A stretch of 64,000 nt of DNA from Caldilineaceae bacterium (GCA_018003515.1 JAGNDO010000002.1:121360-185359), one strand, 5' to 3'; numbered from the stretch's first letter, positions 42,283-51,803 are shown. Notes: generated from the sequence alone by a model not told the origin. A program made the numbers and translations.

Positions 42283-43866
42283 TCACTCTACGGCCAAGGA
42301 TCGTTTGGGAAATTTGATCACGGCTCGCGTGCCACTGATCGGGGTGATGACGACCTCGTCCGTTGGGTCTGCCTTGGCCGGTTCGATCACCAATTGTCCC
42401 TTCAGGTCATCGGTCACCAGGGTGCGGATGATTTGGAGACCCAGGCTGGGGCTGTCATCCAAGGCAAAGTTGACCGGTAAGTCGTTGCCATTGTTCTGGA
42501 TTACCAACTGGGCCTGATCCCCTAGATCCGTCAGGGTGATGGTGATGCGCCCGTCCAGCCGGTCGCTGATACCGTGTTCCAGGGCGTTGAGCAGCAGTTC
42601 GTTCACCACCAAGGCTGTGGCCGTGGCCTGGCTGGCCGGCAGGCGGATGTTGGGACCGCTGATCTGGATGTCGATCACCTGATCCGGATTGCTGGTCACC
42701 TGCTGTACCTGGGTGGCGATGCGCCTGCACACATCTTTGATATTGATGGGATGGTGACCATCTTGGCTTAAAAATTCATGGATCACCGAGACGCTCAAGA
42801 CCCGATTGACGGCGTCGTTCAGATTTTGACGGGCTTCATCGCTTTGGCTGCGCCGGGACTGCATACGCAGCACAGCAGCGATGGTCTGCAAATTGTTCTT
42901 GACCCGGTGATGCAACTCCTGGATCAAGGCCGACTTGACGTTGAGTTCCCGCTGTTTTTGCACGGCCTCCGTGGCGTTGTGAACCAAAACCAGGGCGGCG
43001 TCCATCTCCAGGCTGTTGTCCTTGGACCCGGATCGGGGCCACATAAAGCGGCGGCGGATACGCTGCCAACTGTGGGGCGGCGCTCGCAAGGGTATCACCT
43101 TGCGCACCCACAGGCGGCCATCCTCGTCCTCGCGGGGTTTTTCCAGACAACGCTGGGCCCGCAAAGACTGTTCCACCATCTCCTCGTCAATGGATTCCAG
43201 GGTTGAGACATGATGACGGCGCACATCGGTCACCAACCCAATGGAGCGAAACAAGTTGGCCGCGATCCCGCTCAGATAGACCACTTGGCGGTCGGTGTTG
43301 ACCATGTAAATGCCGTCAAAGGGGCCAAAGCGGCTCAGATTTTGACCTGCTTCGATCTCGCCCCGGGCCACCATCAGATGTAGCCAGTGCAGGGCCTTGC
43401 GAAAATGATTGTTGCGCCGCTTGTGCCGCTCATGCTCGATCATGTTGGTTTCGATCACCAGGGCGGCGATCACCCGGCGGGCGGCGTTGAAAACTGGGAT
43501 CACCTCTTGGATCACCGGGGCACCGTCGGTGAGGACAGGCTTGCGATAGCGTCCCCCGGTTCCTTCGTGCAGTGCCCGGTGGACCAGAGGTTGATCATCC
43601 TTGGAAAAGGTGCGCTTGTTGGCTGATTGACGATAGAGCGACGCAATGGAGGCGGGAGCCGCATGGCTAAAAACTTGGATGCGCTGTTGATTTGTCTGGC
43701 AATAAAGCAACACATCGGCCCGGCTGATGTCCGCGGTGAGGGGCAGACTGGTCTCGATCTGCTGCAACAAGGCAATGTCCCGCTCGGTCAGACTTGGGTA
43801 AGCCTGGGTCAGTTGTTGACTGATCCCCGTTATCGCTTCTGTTTTTGCAACACCTGTGTTGTTCAT
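42283..43866 (-). CDS. pdtaS: Sensor histidine kinase, PdtaS-like (HisKA_2)
   Basis: 527 aa, no membrane helices. N-terminal GAF-like sensor (about 15-150), PAS-like domain (FDGIYMVNTDRQVVYLSGIA, about 180-290), then HisKA_2 with H320 in ELHHRVKNNLQ, and HATPase_c with N in VVNELLLNALEHG and G boxes near SPSLGLQIIRTLV. Cytoplasmic kinases of this type signal to ANTAR regulators. The PdtaR-like gene lies 404 bases downstream on the same strand. No gene-specific signal is evident. Confidence 0.9.
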   Translation of the reverse strand: MNNTGVAKTEAITGISQQLTQAYPSLTERDIALLQQIETSLPLTADISRADVLLYCQTNQQRIQVFSHAAPASIASLYRQSANKRTFSKDDQPLVHRALHEGTGGRYRKPVLTDGAPVIQEVIPVFNAARRVIAALVIETNMIEHERHKRRNNHFRKALHWLHLMVARGEIEAGQNLSRFGPFDGIYMVNTDRQVVYLSGIAANLFRSIGLVTDVRRHHVSTLESIDEEMVEQSLRAQRCLEKPREDEDGRLWVRKVIPLRAPPHSWQRIRRRFMWPRSGSKDNSLEMDAALVLVHNATEAVQKQRELNVKSALIQELHHRVKNNLQTIAAVLRMQSRRSQSDEARQNLNDAVNRVLSVSVIHEFLSQDGHHPINIKDVCRRIATQVQQVTSNPDQVIDIQISGPNIRLPASQATATALVVNELLLNALEHGISDRLDGRITITLTDLGDQAQLVIQNNGNDLPVNFALDDSPSLGLQIIRTLVTDDLKGQLVIEPAKADPTDEVVITPISGTRAVIKFPKRSLAVE

Positions 43867-44275
43867 TTGCCCAACGCGCCCACCGTCCGCCGTGCCTATG
43901 CTCGTTTAACTTGATGGTAATATAGACAAAAACCGACGGCAAATGCCCCCGGTCCCCATGAGTTGGCCCCAGTGCCATGCCTCAATATCAAACAAAAACG
44001 CATCTGAGCTTTTGAATAACGCAGCGCGTTGTGGTCAATTAGACACAAGTAAACCCTTGCCAGTTTAGCAGAAGGAGAGGCTTTGTGCAAGCAGATGATG
44101 CCAACAAAAAATGCATATAATGTTTGGTTAAACCCAGACGAATTCGACAACTCGCGACTGATTGGTTATACTTGCAACGTTTTGGGCTGGTCATGGGGAT
44201 CTCGTGACCAGTTCTTGTTGTTTTGGTCTTTGTGCTGTTTTAGATTTGTTTGGGTTTTATCCAGGAGTAAAGAAG
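43867..44275. other. Intergenic region between divergent pdtaS-like and fmdB-like genes
   Basis: 409 bases, AT-richer than the neighbours, with no convincing gene. TATAAT at 44116-44121 is a good -10 element for the FmdB side but has no clear -35; TATATT on the minus strand near 43919 may serve the kinase. No repeats of the R1-R4 families. Confidence 0.5.
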
Positions 44276-44671
44276 ATGCCTATTTACGAATATGTTTGCC
44301 AAAGCTGTGGCGATGACTTTGAGAAATTGACCTCCTATTCAGACCGATCGGTTCCCGCTTGTCCGACTTGTCACGGCACCGCGGTGGAGCGACAGTTGAG
44401 TACCCCGGCCATCCACTTCAAAGGCAGCGGTTGGTATATCAATGACAGCAAACCCAGCACCAAAGAGTCGGCCAACGGCTCCACCAACGGGACCGGGACC
44501 GGCAAAGAGGCCGACACCGCCGCCAAGCCCAGCGAAACCGGCACGGAAATCAAGGCGGATGCCGCCAAAGGTGACACGGCCAAAAATGGCGCGTCCACAA
44601 GTGAGCCGGCAAAGAAGAGCGCTGACACGGCCAGCCCAACCAAGAGTGCAGAAAAGGCACCCACTGCCTAA
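44276..44671 (+). CDS. FmdB-family zinc ribbon protein with Ala/Thr/Lys-rich tail
   Basis: 131 aa. Residues 1-45 form the FmdB zinc ribbon: MPIYEYVCQSCGDDFEKL and CPTCHG with ERQLSTPAIHFKGSGWY. The rest is a low-complexity tail of Lys, Thr, Ala, Ser and Glu with no fixed fold. FmdB proteins are putative regulatory or assembly factors of unknown role. AGGAG precedes the ATG. A terminator follows 40 bases after the stop. Confidence 0.85.
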   Translation: MPIYEYVCQSCGDDFEKLTSYSDRSVPACPTCHGTAVERQLSTPAIHFKGSGWYINDSKPSTKESANGSTNGTGTGKEADTAAKPSETGTEIKADAAKGDTAKNGASTSEPAKKSADTASPTKSAEKAPTA

Positions 44672-44711
44672 CGCTTCTTACCCTGCCCTTTGCATAAATT
44701 TAGCTACTTCC

Positions 44712-44743
44712 ACACCCTTGCATCTTTCGCAAGGGTGTTTTAT
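44712..44743 (+). terminator. Rho-independent terminator
   Basis: 10-bp stem ACACCCTTGC (44712-44721) with 44729-44738, 7-base loop, then TTTTATT. It follows the FmdB-like gene. Confidence 0.9.
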
Positions 44744-44847
44744 TGTGATTGTATGGAGTCGGGGGATTGACCTGAATCAATCTCCCAATCTCTTAATCCC
44801 CCCAATCTCAACCTCAAATAAATTCCAAAAATCAGGAGCAGAAAACC

Positions 44848-45222
44848 ATGAACAGCGCACAAATGATGGTACCCAAGCGGTTTGGGATGTTGCGGGTGAT
44901 CGGGATCTTGTTGAAGGTGTTGGCCTGGCTCTCCCTGGTGATGGGGGTGGTGGGGGCTGTGACCGGGCTGCTGGCTGGCGGGGCAGTGACCGATCTGCTC
45001 TCCACCAACGGGATCGCCTCCCCCCTCGGCGGCGGCGAAGCCATCATCCTGGCCCTGGGCGGCCTGCTGACCGGGCTGATCAGCTTCCTCGCCCTCTACG
45101 CCGCCGGGGAAGGTCTCTTCCTGCAACTGGCCGTGGAAGAGAACACGCGGATCACCGCGGCGTTGTTGATGAAGATGGATCAGGAGGCTGGGGCGGAGGC
45201 GGGGTATGCGGTTGTCAATTAG
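44848..45222 (+). CDS. Small membrane protein of unknown function
   Basis: 124 aa. Two hydrophobic segments (ILLKVLAWLSLVMGVVGAVTG and ALGGLLTGLISFLALYAAGE) joined by a Gly-rich loop, then a short amphipathic C-terminus (RITAALLMKMDQEAGA). GGAG stands 13 bases before the ATG. I do not recognise a family with confidence; similar small two-helix proteins are common in Chloroflexota. It stands alone. Confidence 0.6.
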   Translation: MNSAQMMVPKRFGMLRVIGILLKVLAWLSLVMGVVGAVTGLLAGGAVTDLLSTNGIASPLGGGEAIILALGGLLTGLISFLALYAAGEGLFLQLAVEENTRITAALLMKMDQEAGAEAGYAVVN

Positions 45223-45249
45223 GGCAACCTGATTTTTCGCAAGTTCGGG

Positions 45250-45272
45250 GTATACCAAGTTTGGTGTATACT
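45250..45272. promoter_or_regulatory. Imperfect palindrome overlapping a -10 box before the TA-like pair
   Basis: GTATACCA-AGTT-TGGTGTATAC, an inverted repeat with one inserted base. Its right arm overlaps TATACT (45267-45272), a good -10 hexamer 42 bases before the first gene. This is the position expected for autorepression by an antitoxin. Confidence 0.5.
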
Positions 45273-45313
45273 ATGCGTGTCAAAATCTTTTTGTCTGAAG
45301 GAAAGGAGGGTAT

Positions 45314-45622
45314 ATGGCGATTGATGTTATCTCAAAACCGATCTATCAAATTCTGAGTGAACTGACTCAAGAATTGCGTGTAGAAGTCGCCTTGTCCCTG
45401 GCAATGAAGGATTTGGTGCGTTTGCGACTCAAAGAAGTCGTGGCCCAAAGGGCGCTTTTTGAACAACGCTATGCCATGACCTTCGCAAAATTCGCGCAAG
45501 AATGGGAAACGGGTCGTATCCCGAACGGCCATTCCTACACTGTCGAACAGGATTATTGGGAATGGGAGGCCGCCGTTACTGATGAGACGCGTCTCCTAGA
45601 ATTGGGTGCGACCTTGCCATGA
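45314..45622 (+). CDS. Small protein, putative antitoxin (TumA-like)
   Basis: 102 aa, mainly helical and charged: ILSELTQELRVEVALSLAMK, then LKEVVAQRALFEQRYAM and FAKFAQEWETGRIPNG. The central and C-terminal parts look like antitoxin helices that wrap a partner. AAAGGAGGG stands just before the ATG. Its stop overlaps the start of the next gene (ATGA), which codes for a TumE/DUF6516-like protein. I infer the antitoxin role from size, order and overlap; no clear DNA-binding domain is visible. Confidence 0.6.
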   Translation: MAIDVISKPIYQILSELTQELRVEVALSLAMKDLVRLRLKEVVAQRALFEQRYAMTFAKFAQEWETGRIPNGHSYTVEQDYWEWEAAVTDETRLLELGATLP

Positions 45623-45948
45623 CGCTGGCAGAATTTCAGGCCCATATCTTCTTGGTTGCCCGAAACTCAGGGATTTGTACGATTCCAATAGTCTTGCGTC
45701 TCACGACCACGGCTATCAAGGTGCGTGTGGAGCTGGTTGACGGTGATTATATGGACGCCTTTTTCAACGAGGTGTCAGGGCGAACAGCGTTTGCTCTTAT
45801 TGACCAAGGGGAACGGATTTTTGGTGCGGACAATGCAGGCGGTTGGCATGTTCATCCTTTTGCCTCCCCGGGAGATCATCTGCCCGTGGACGCACCCATC
45901 TCTTTTGCTGAGTTTGTGGCCGTGATCGAGCGTCACTTGGTGGAATAG
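45619..45948 (+). CDS. TumE/DUF6516-like putative toxin
   Basis: 109 aa, beta-rich. Block order fits the DUF6516/TumE family: VRVELVDGDYMDAFFNE, then RTAFALIDQGERIFGADNAG and GWHVHPFASPGDHLP. The D/H-rich end (DNAGGWHVHPF, DHLP) could be a catalytic or metal site. TumE is the toxin of the TumE-TumA system. Four-base overlap with the upstream gene indicates coupled translation. The assignment rests on remembered family motifs. Confidence 0.55.
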   Translation: MTLAEFQAHIFLVARNSGICTIPIVLRLTTTAIKVRVELVDGDYMDAFFNEVSGRTAFALIDQGERIFGADNAGGWHVHPFASPGDHLPVDAPISFAEFVAVIERHLVE

Positions 45949-45960
45949 AAATGGAACAAA

Positions 45961-46016
45961 CGAGACGAAAAGAGGGGCTGGAGATCCGCGGATCTCCAGC
46001 CCCTCTTTTCGTCTCG
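45961..46016. terminator. Perfect 56-base palindrome, bidirectional terminator
   Basis: 28-bp arms without a mismatch and no loop bases, with AAAAG/CTTTT near the outer part. It lies 12 bases after the toxin stop and 18 bases after the convergent HolA stop. Confidence 0.9.
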
Positions 46017-46034
46017 GCAACATAATATTGTTGA

Positions 46035-47072
46035 TCAGCGCCGTCGCGTAAGCCCCGCCACCATCAGATCGATGGTCGTTTCCTGATCCGCACCGGTCTT
46101 CATGGCGTAGTCGGCTTCTAACATCTGTTCGAGGATGTCTTCTAACTGCTCAAAGCTGTAGGATCGGCTTTGGCCCAATGCTTTCTTGACCGGGAAGGGG
46201 TGGATGCCCAGTTTCTGGCCGATGGCGGTTTCGTTGCTGCCCAGGCTGCGCTCCGCCTCTTTGACCTGCAAGATCACCCGATATTGCCGGGCGATCATGG
46301 TGAGGAGATAGAAGGCGTTGGCGTCCCCCTTGCGCAGTTCGTAGAGCGCCTGCATGGCCTTGCGCCCGTCCCGGCGGCTGAGGGCGTCGGTCATGTCCCA
46401 GATCAGGGCCTCGCTGACGTCGCTGACTAGCAGGCGCACATCCCCGGCGCTGACGGCGCGGCCACTGGCATAGGTCGCCAACTTCTCCAACTCGTTGTCC
46501 AACTGGCGCAGATTTGGCCCCACAAAGGTGCTGAGCATCTTGATGGCTTGGCCCTCAATAGCGATCTTTTTCTGCTTGGCCCGGCGCATCAGCCACCCTT
46601 CAACTGCCCCGGCGTCCGGCGTGTTCAACTCCTCCAGCGCCACGGTCTTGGCCTTGACCAGATCCGCCAGCCCCGCCACCTTCGCCCCGCCGCCGTCGGG
46701 CTTGAAGCCCTTCCACAGGTGACGGCGCTTGTCCACTGCGTTTTCCAGAAAAATCAGATGGCAGGTGTCCGGCAAAGCGGGCAATCCGGCCAAGGCGGAC
46801 GTGGCTTCTGCGTAGGCCGCGTTGTCCGTGCCCTTGCTCTGGCCCATGCGCTTGTCCAAGTGGGAGAGGTAGCCGCTCACGATCAACAAACGCATGGGGG
46901 CCAAAAAGGGCATCATGCTGGCCTGGCCCAAAATATCCGACGCGCTGGTGCGGGGACCGTCGATCTCGGCGGTGTTGAGGTCCGCCATCTCCGGATCCCC
47001 CAGGGCGGCCTTGAACTCGGCCATGCGCTCGGCGGCCATATATTCGTCTGGGTTGAGCAGGAGTGTGATCAT
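46035..47072 (-). CDS. holA: DNA polymerase III subunit delta
   Basis: 345 aa, usual length. HolA pattern: ITLLLNPDEYMAAERMAEFK, a central LPDTCHLIFLE block, GPNLRQLDNELEKLATYA, SEALIWDMTDALSRRDGRKA, and ANAFYLLTMIARQYRVILQVKE. It is the clamp-loader subunit that opens the beta sliding clamp. As is common, the P-loop is absent. The stop faces the TA-like pair across the palindromic terminator; the start lies 5 bases after the DUF6391 stop. Confidence 0.9.
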   Translation of the reverse strand: MITLLLNPDEYMAAERMAEFKAALGDPEMADLNTAEIDGPRTSASDILGQASMMPFLAPMRLLIVSGYLSHLDKRMGQSKGTDNAAYAEATSALAGLPALPDTCHLIFLENAVDKRRHLWKGFKPDGGGAKVAGLADLVKAKTVALEELNTPDAGAVEGWLMRRAKQKKIAIEGQAIKMLSTFVGPNLRQLDNELEKLATYASGRAVSAGDVRLLVSDVSEALIWDMTDALSRRDGRKAMQALYELRKGDANAFYLLTMIARQYRVILQVKEAERSLGSNETAIGQKLGIHPFPVKKALGQSRSYSFEQLEDILEQMLEADYAMKTGADQETTIDLMVAGLTRRR

Positions 47073-47077
47073 GGTGG

Positions 47078-47614
47078 TTAGCGGCTGAAATTGACTCGAA
47101 ACGCAGATTTGCCCGCCAATCGAAACGGGCGGATTTCTTCCACCCAGCGGTCAGAGACCGCGCCGGTAGTGGTGTAGGCTTGAAAAAACATACCCAGCTT
47201 CGGCGCGGCGAGCAGGGCGGCGGTGACCAAAAATAGGGTGGATGTGAACTTGTCCAAACTGTCCCGCTTGCCCGTGGTGCCCAACATGGCCGCAAAGGTG
47301 ACCAAAAAGGCGGTCGTCGCCAGATTCGTGCCACAGTTGGGGTGGATGGCCAAATGATCTTCCCCGGCCTGCAACCGCAGCAACGCATCCCCCACGGCCC
47401 GGCGCAGATCCGGCTCGCCCATATCCCCCAGGATGGTGAAGCCCAGGGGATCGCTCAGGCCAGTAAACCGCTTGCCCGGATGCCGCGCCGTCAAAATATG
47501 GATGGTGGCATGTTCAATCCCGTGATGCTGCCGGGTGCGCTGGACCAGGTCGGTGAGTTGTTCGATCATGTGGAGAGCCTGTGAGAATCGTTGAGCGTTG
47601 AGTGGGGCTGGCAT
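47078..47614 (-). CDS. DUF6391-like membrane protein
   Basis: 178 aa. N-terminal conserved block RQHHGIEHATIHIL with paired histidines, then LSDPLGFTILGD, HPNCGTNLATTAFLVTFAAM and two hydrophobic segments. I recall this pattern from DUF6391 proteins of cyanobacteria and Chloroflexota; the function is unknown. The ATG at 47614 has no clear ribosome binding site and lies in repeat sequence; the internal ATG at 47571 (MIEQLTDLVQ) is an alternative. Confidence 0.65.
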   Translation of the reverse strand: MPAPLNAQRFSQALHMIEQLTDLVQRTRQHHGIEHATIHILTARHPGKRFTGLSDPLGFTILGDMGEPDLRRAVGDALLRLQAGEDHLAIHPNCGTNLATTAFLVTFAAMLGTTGKRDSLDKFTSTLFLVTAALLAAPKLGMFFQAYTTTGAVSDRWVEEIRPFRLAGKSAFRVNFSR

Positions 47615-47624
47615 CGAGTAATAC

Positions 47625-47707
47625 GTATCGAGTAATGAACGTGGTTAAGGACGATTCAGGGTCAATCCAACCCCGATCCGTTCTCAACCACGTTCATTAC
47701 TCGATAC
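47625..47707. repeat. 22-bp inverted repeat after the transketolase gene
   Basis: GTATCGAGTAATGAACGTGGTT (two bases over the arm core) at 47625-47646 pairs perfectly with 47686-47707. ATACGTAT copies flank it on both sides. It may act as a transcript-end hairpin for the transketolase, or be a mobile palindrome. Confidence 0.85.
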
Positions 47708-47717
47708 ACGATACGTA

Positions 47718-49757
47718 TTAGATCAGCTTTTTCGCCGCGGCCACTACCGCTTCCGGGGTCAACCCGAACTCGCGGTAGACCCGGTCGAAGGGGGCGCTGG
47801 CGCCGAAGTGGTCGATGGCGATGATGGCACCCTTGGCCGGGTCGTTGCCCACCCAGCGCTCCCAGCCGAAGGGGGAGGCGGCCTCGATGGCCACCTTGGG
47901 CACGTCCACGGGCAGGACTTCGGCTCGATAGGCCGCGTCCTGCTTGGCGAAGAGTTCCCAACTGGCCAGGCTGACCACCCGCACCCGCACGCCCTCGGCG
48001 GCCAGGGCCGCGGCCCCGTCCATGGCGATGGCGACCTCGCTACCGGAGCCGATGACGATCACCTGGGGTGTCTGGCCCGACGCACTGTCGAAGAGGACGT
48101 AGCCCCCCTTCAACACGCCGTCGGCGCTGCCCATGCCTGGCGCGGATCGATCAAACGTGGGTAGATCCTGCCGGGTCAGGGCCAGGACCGTGGGGCCGGT
48201 GGTGTTTTCGATGGCGGCCCGCCAGGAGAAGGCCACTTCGTTGGCATCCGCCGGGCGCAGGACGGTCATGTTGTGGATCACCCGCAAGGCGGCCACATGC
48301 TCCACGGGCTGATGGGTGGGGCCATCCTCGCCCACGCCGATGCTGTCGTGGGTCAGGACGTAGATCACCCGGATGCCCATGATGGCCGACAATCTCATGG
48401 CCCCTCGCATATAGTCGCTGAAAACCAGGAAGGTGCCGCCAAAGGGCAGCACGCCGCCGTGGAGGGCCATACCGTTGAGGGCGGCGGCCATAGCATGTTC
48501 CCGCACGCCAAAGTGCAGGATGCGCCCGGCGAAGCTCTCCGGTTTCACGCTGCCGGAGCCGGTGATGTCGGTCTTGTTGCTGCCGGAGAGGTCGGCGCTG
48601 CCCCCCAGCATGTTGGGGATGACCTTGGCCAGGGCGTTTAGCACGCTGCCGCCGCTGTTGCGGGTACCCATGCCCTTGGCCGACGGCTCGAAGACCGGCA
48701 GGGCGTCCCGCCAGTTTTCGGGCAATTCGCCGGACAGGGATCGGCTCAACTCCGCCGCGGTGTCAGCGTGGGCGGCGGTGTAATCCTCGAACAGTCGGTT
48801 GTAGTCGGCCTCTTGGTCAGCGCCCCGGTCCAAAGCCGTGCGGAAGAAGGCCCGCACATCGTCCGGGACAAGGAAGCGGGGTTCCGTGGGCCAGCCCAGA
48901 TTTTCCTTGGTCAGGGCCAATTCCTTGTCGCCCAAAGGCTCGCCGTGGATCTTGGAGGTGCCCTGGCGGTTGGGGCTGCCATAGCCGATGGTGGTGCGAC
49001 AGCCGATCAGGCTGGGCCGGGGATCGGCCTGGGCGGCTTCGATGGCCGCGGCGACCGCCACGCCGTCCATGCCGTCCACACTCTGCACATGCCAGCCGTA
49101 CGCCTCGAAGCGCTTGGCCCACTCTTCCGTGTAGGCCAGATCCGTGCTGCCTTCGATGGAGATGTGGTTGTCGTCATAGAGATAGACGAGCTTGCCCAGT
49201 TTGAGGTGGCCGGCCAGACTGGCGGCTTCGCTGGAAATGCCCTCCATGAGATCCCCGTCCCCACAGATGGCGTAGACGTGATGGTCCACTACGTCGAAGC
49301 CCGGGCGATTGTAGCGCTCGGCCAGCCAACGCTCGGCCATAGCCATGCCCACGCCCGTGGCAAAACCCTGGCCCAGAGGACCGGTCGTGGTCTCGACGCC
49401 CGCAGTGTGGCCATATTCAGGATGGCCCGGTGTCTTGCTCCCCCACTGGCGGAAGTTTTTCAACTCTTCCAAAGGCAGGTCGTAGCCGGTGAGGTGGAGC
49501 AGGCTGTAGAGCAACATGGAGCCATGCCCGGCGCTGAGGACGAAGCGGTCCCGGTTGCTCCACTGGGGGTTGGCCGGGTTGTGGCGCAGGAAGTTGGTCC
49601 ACAAAGTGAAGGCGGCCTGGGCCATGCCCATTGGCATCCCCGGGTGGCCGGAATTGGCGGCCTGCACACCATCCGCGGCCAACATGCGGATGGTGTTGAC
49701 GGCCTTGCGTTCGAAGTCCGGGTCAAGGGCTGGGGTGGTTGAGGTTGGTTGAGTCAC
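47718..49757 (-). CDS. tkt: Transketolase
   Basis: 679 aa from a GTG after AAGGAAA. Transketolase motifs: [14 protein letters not shown] near the start, thiamine-diphosphate motif CGDGDLMEG then DDNHIS, the pyrimidine domain with [14 protein letters not shown], and [20 protein letters not shown]. It moves two-carbon units in the pentose phosphate pathway. The frame runs on to 49955, but that part is read through repeat R2b and has no start signal, so I exclude it. Confidence 0.95.
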   Translation of the reverse strand: MTQPTSTTPALDPDFERKAVNTIRMLAADGVQAANSGHPGMPMGMAQAAFTLWTNFLRHNPANPQWSNRDRFVLSAGHGSMLLYSLLHLTGYDLPLEELKNFRQWGSKTPGHPEYGHTAGVETTTGPLGQGFATGVGMAMAERWLAERYNRPGFDVVDHHVYAICGDGDLMEGISSEAASLAGHLKLGKLVYLYDDNHISIEGSTDLAYTEEWAKRFEAYGWHVQSVDGMDGVAVAAAIEAAQADPRPSLIGCRTTIGYGSPNRQGTSKIHGEPLGDKELALTKENLGWPTEPRFLVPDDVRAFFRTALDRGADQEADYNRLFEDYTAAHADTAAELSRSLSGELPENWRDALPVFEPSAKGMGTRNSGGSVLNALAKVIPNMLGGSADLSGSNKTDITGSGSVKPESFAGRILHFGVREHAMAAALNGMALHGGVLPFGGTFLVFSDYMRGAMRLSAIMGIRVIYVLTHDSIGVGEDGPTHQPVEHVAALRVIHNMTVLRPADANEVAFSWRAAIENTTGPTVLALTRQDLPTFDRSAPGMGSADGVLKGGYVLFDSASGQTPQVIVIGSGSEVAIAMDGAAALAAEGVRVRVVSLASWELFAKQDAAYRAEVLPVDVPKVAIEAASPFGWERWVGNDPAKGAIIAIDHFGASAPFDRVYREFGLTPEAVVAAAKKLI

Positions 49758-49849
49758 GGTAAATTTCCTTTTTTGTCTCTTGCGGTTTGATGGATAAACG
49801 AGCCGCCGGTCTAGTACAGTCCGGCGCAAATAAATCTGGGAATTCCTGC

Positions 49850-49928
49850 GCTCTAGCCGGGTCCGTGACCCGGCGGGTCTACACGATCTTCTGCGGCAAA
49901 CCCGCCGGGTCACGGACCCGGCTAGAGC
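49850..49928. repeat. Long palindromic element R2, copy b
   Basis: Perfect 29-bp arms (49850-49878 with 49900-49928) identical to copy a, with a 21-base centre holding GATCTTCT in the opposite orientation. It fills the middle of the 341-base gap between the divergent transketolase and metallophosphoesterase genes. Confidence 0.95.
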
Positions 49929-50098
49929 ATTATTCCACGGACTTACTTTCGCCAAGCGGTACTTGCCGGAACGGCCCGGTTGATTGCACCCTCACATTGT
50001 TCCCTTTTCGGGGTGAATTGTCAACCTTTGCCGATCTGTGGACCATTCACGGTGGGGCGGATTTGGCGGGGCGGGGCGAATGCGGGTAGGATCTGTGG

Positions 50099-51205
50099 AT
50101 GGAAAAGATAAGGCAAAAGGCAAAAGGCAAAGGGGAAAAGGCAAAAGGAGGTGGGGGGGACAGTGTGTTCTGTGGCTTACGGAACACGCGATATGCCGCC
50201 GGGCTGATGGCCGGGGTCGGCGCAGGGCTGGCCGGGTACGCGTTGTTTTGGGAACCGTCGGACGTGCGGTTGGAGCATGTGACTCTGCGAGTTCCCCGGT
50301 CCGCCGGGGTGCTGCCGGAGAAGGGACTGCGCATTCTGCACCTGTCGGATTTCCATTTCCAGGGAAGTGATTGGCGGGAACAGCCCAAGATGCGCAAGGT
50401 TCGGCGGTTGACCCAGGGATTGGAATACGATTTGCTGATCCACACCGGGGATTTTTTGCATACGGATGGGGGCATGGCCAACGTCTTCGAGCTGCTGGAC
50501 GCCCTGCCCAAGCCCCGATTGGGTGCGTATGCGGTGATGGGCAATCACGACTATGTTTGTTATGATATGCGGGATGTGATCGTCTATAGTTGGCGCAACT
50601 TCCTGCGCTGGGAAGACGCTCATCGCCAGCGCCCGTTTGTCTTGACCCCCAAGAACCGGTGGGAGAAGGCCAAACAAGTGGCCCACTTCAGCCACTTTTT
50701 GATGAATTACCCCGTGGAGGCCAAACGCACAGGCTGGAACGATGTGGCAAATCTGACCGATGAATTGGCCAGGCGGGGCATCCAGGTCTTGCACAATCAA
50801 TCCGTCCGCCTGACCACCCACCACCCCGCCATCGGGGAGGTGGACCTGCACATCGCCGGTATCGACGACCTGCACGAGGGCGCGCCGGATCTGGATTCGG
50901 TCTTGGCGGGCATCCCGCCGGAGGAACTGACTTTGCTTCTCAGCCACAACCCGGACATCCTGAACCATCCCGACATCCACCAGGCCGATGTGGTCCTGGC
51001 CGGCCACACCCACGGCGGGCAGATCGTGCTGCCCATCCTGGGCGCGGCCCATACCCATTCCGAACACCTGGGCCGCCGGGAAGCCTCCGGCCCGCTGCAA
51101 CGAGCCAACACCCAGGTCTATGTCAACCGGGGGCTGGGGGAAGGCATCCCGGTCCGCTTCGGTGCCCCGCCCGTGGTGGCGGTGGTGACTTTGATGAACA
51201 GGTGA
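50099..51205 (+). CDS. Metallophosphoesterase (YaeI/YkuE-like)
   Basis: 368 aa from ATG 50099; the start could also be ATG 50207. Catalytic motifs in order: LHLSDFHF, HTGDFLH, MGNHDY, LLLSHNPDI and AGHTHGGQI, the two-metal site of calcineurin-like phosphatases. An insert of about 60 residues after MGNHDY sets it apart from short relatives. The N-terminus before a weak hydrophobic segment is Lys/Gly rich because it is read through GGCAAAA heptamers (50105-50150). Relatives act on UDP-diacylglucosamine-type or unknown phospho substrates; the substrate here is unknown. Confidence 0.85.
   Translation: MEKIRQKAKGKGEKAKGGGGDSVFCGLRNTRYAAGLMAGVGAGLAGYALFWEPSDVRLEHVTLRVPRSAGVLPEKGLRILHLSDFHFQGSDWREQPKMRKVRRLTQGLEYDLLIHTGDFLHTDGGMANVFELLDALPKPRLGAYAVMGNHDYVCYDMRDVIVYSWRNFLRWEDAHRQRPFVLTPKNRWEKAKQVAHFSHFLMNYPVEAKRTGWNDVANLTDELARRGIQVLHNQSVRLTTHHPAIGEVDLHIAGIDDLHEGAPDLDSVLAGIPPEELTLLLSHNPDILNHPDIHQADVVLAGHTHGGQIVLPILGAAHTHSEHLGRREASGPLQRANTQVYVNRGLGEGIPVRFGAPPVVAVVTLMNR
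50105..50150. repeat. GGCAAAA heptamer tract at the metallophosphoesterase N-terminus
   Basis: Five AAAAGGC/AAAGGGG-type units in tandem, same heptamer as in cassettes A and B. Read as IRQKAKGKGEKAKGGG if translation starts at 50099. Confidence 0.85.
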
Positions 51206-51254
51206 GCGGGTGAAGGGGTGACAATCAACCAACAAACAAACCAACAAATCAACC

Positions 51255-51797
51255 ATGCTCAACTTCCTCTCCTCATCCGCCACTTGGCGGCCCAACTTAG
51301 TCAAGAATCTCACCGGCGACGTGCTGGAAATCGGCGCGGGGACGGGGCAGAATTTCGCCCATTATGGGGCCGCGGCCAAAGTTTGGGCCATCGAGCCAGA
51401 CCCCGTGCGGGCGCACATGGCCCAAGCGGAGGCCCAACGGATCGGCGCGCCCGTCCAAGTGGATGTAGCCCCGGCGGAGAAACTGCCCTATGCCGCTGCC
51501 AGCTTTGACCATGTGGTGAGCAGCCTGGTCTTCTGCTCCGTGGCGGATCAGCGGGTGGCCTTTGGCGAAGTGGCCCGGGTGTTGCGGCCCGGCGGCATCC
51601 TGCACATGATCGAGCATGTGCGCCCGGCCAATCCGCTCTTGGGCTGGGTGACGGCTGTGGTGACACCGCCGTGGAGCCGCATGGCAAACAACTGCCACTT
51701 GGATCGCCCCACCCTGGCTGTGCTGACGGAGTTGGGCTGGACTGTCGAGGTGCTGAAACGGCGCAGTGTTTTCGTCAAGCTGCGGGCTACGCGATAA
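51255..51797 (+). CDS. Class I SAM-dependent methyltransferase (UbiE/methyltransferase-11-like)
   Basis: 180 aa. SAM-binding motif I VLEIGAGTGQNFAHY, acidic motif II in VWAIEPDP, AEKLPYAAASFDHVVSSLVF, and LRPGGILHMIEH. The C-terminal half (GWVTAVVTPPWSRMANNCHLDRPT) resembles METTL7-type methylases. The substrate is unknown. It lies 49 bases after the metallophosphoesterase and probably shares its transcript. Confidence 0.85.
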   Translation: MLNFLSSSATWRPNLVKNLTGDVLEIGAGTGQNFAHYGAAAKVWAIEPDPVRAHMAQAEAQRIGAPVQVDVAPAEKLPYAAASFDHVVSSLVFCSVADQRVAFGEVARVLRPGGILHMIEHVRPANPLLGWVTAVVTPPWSRMANNCHLDRPTLAVLTELGWTVEVLKRRSVFVKLRATR

Positions 51798-51803
51798 GAA
51801 AAT

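Noticed and set aside
44083..44316. Short frame upstream of the FmdB-like gene
   Set aside because: It overlaps the FmdB start in another frame and has no coding features.
49758..49955. N-terminal extension of transketolase
   Set aside because: The added residues are read through palindrome R2b and no start signal is present, while GTG 49757 has a proper ribosome binding site.
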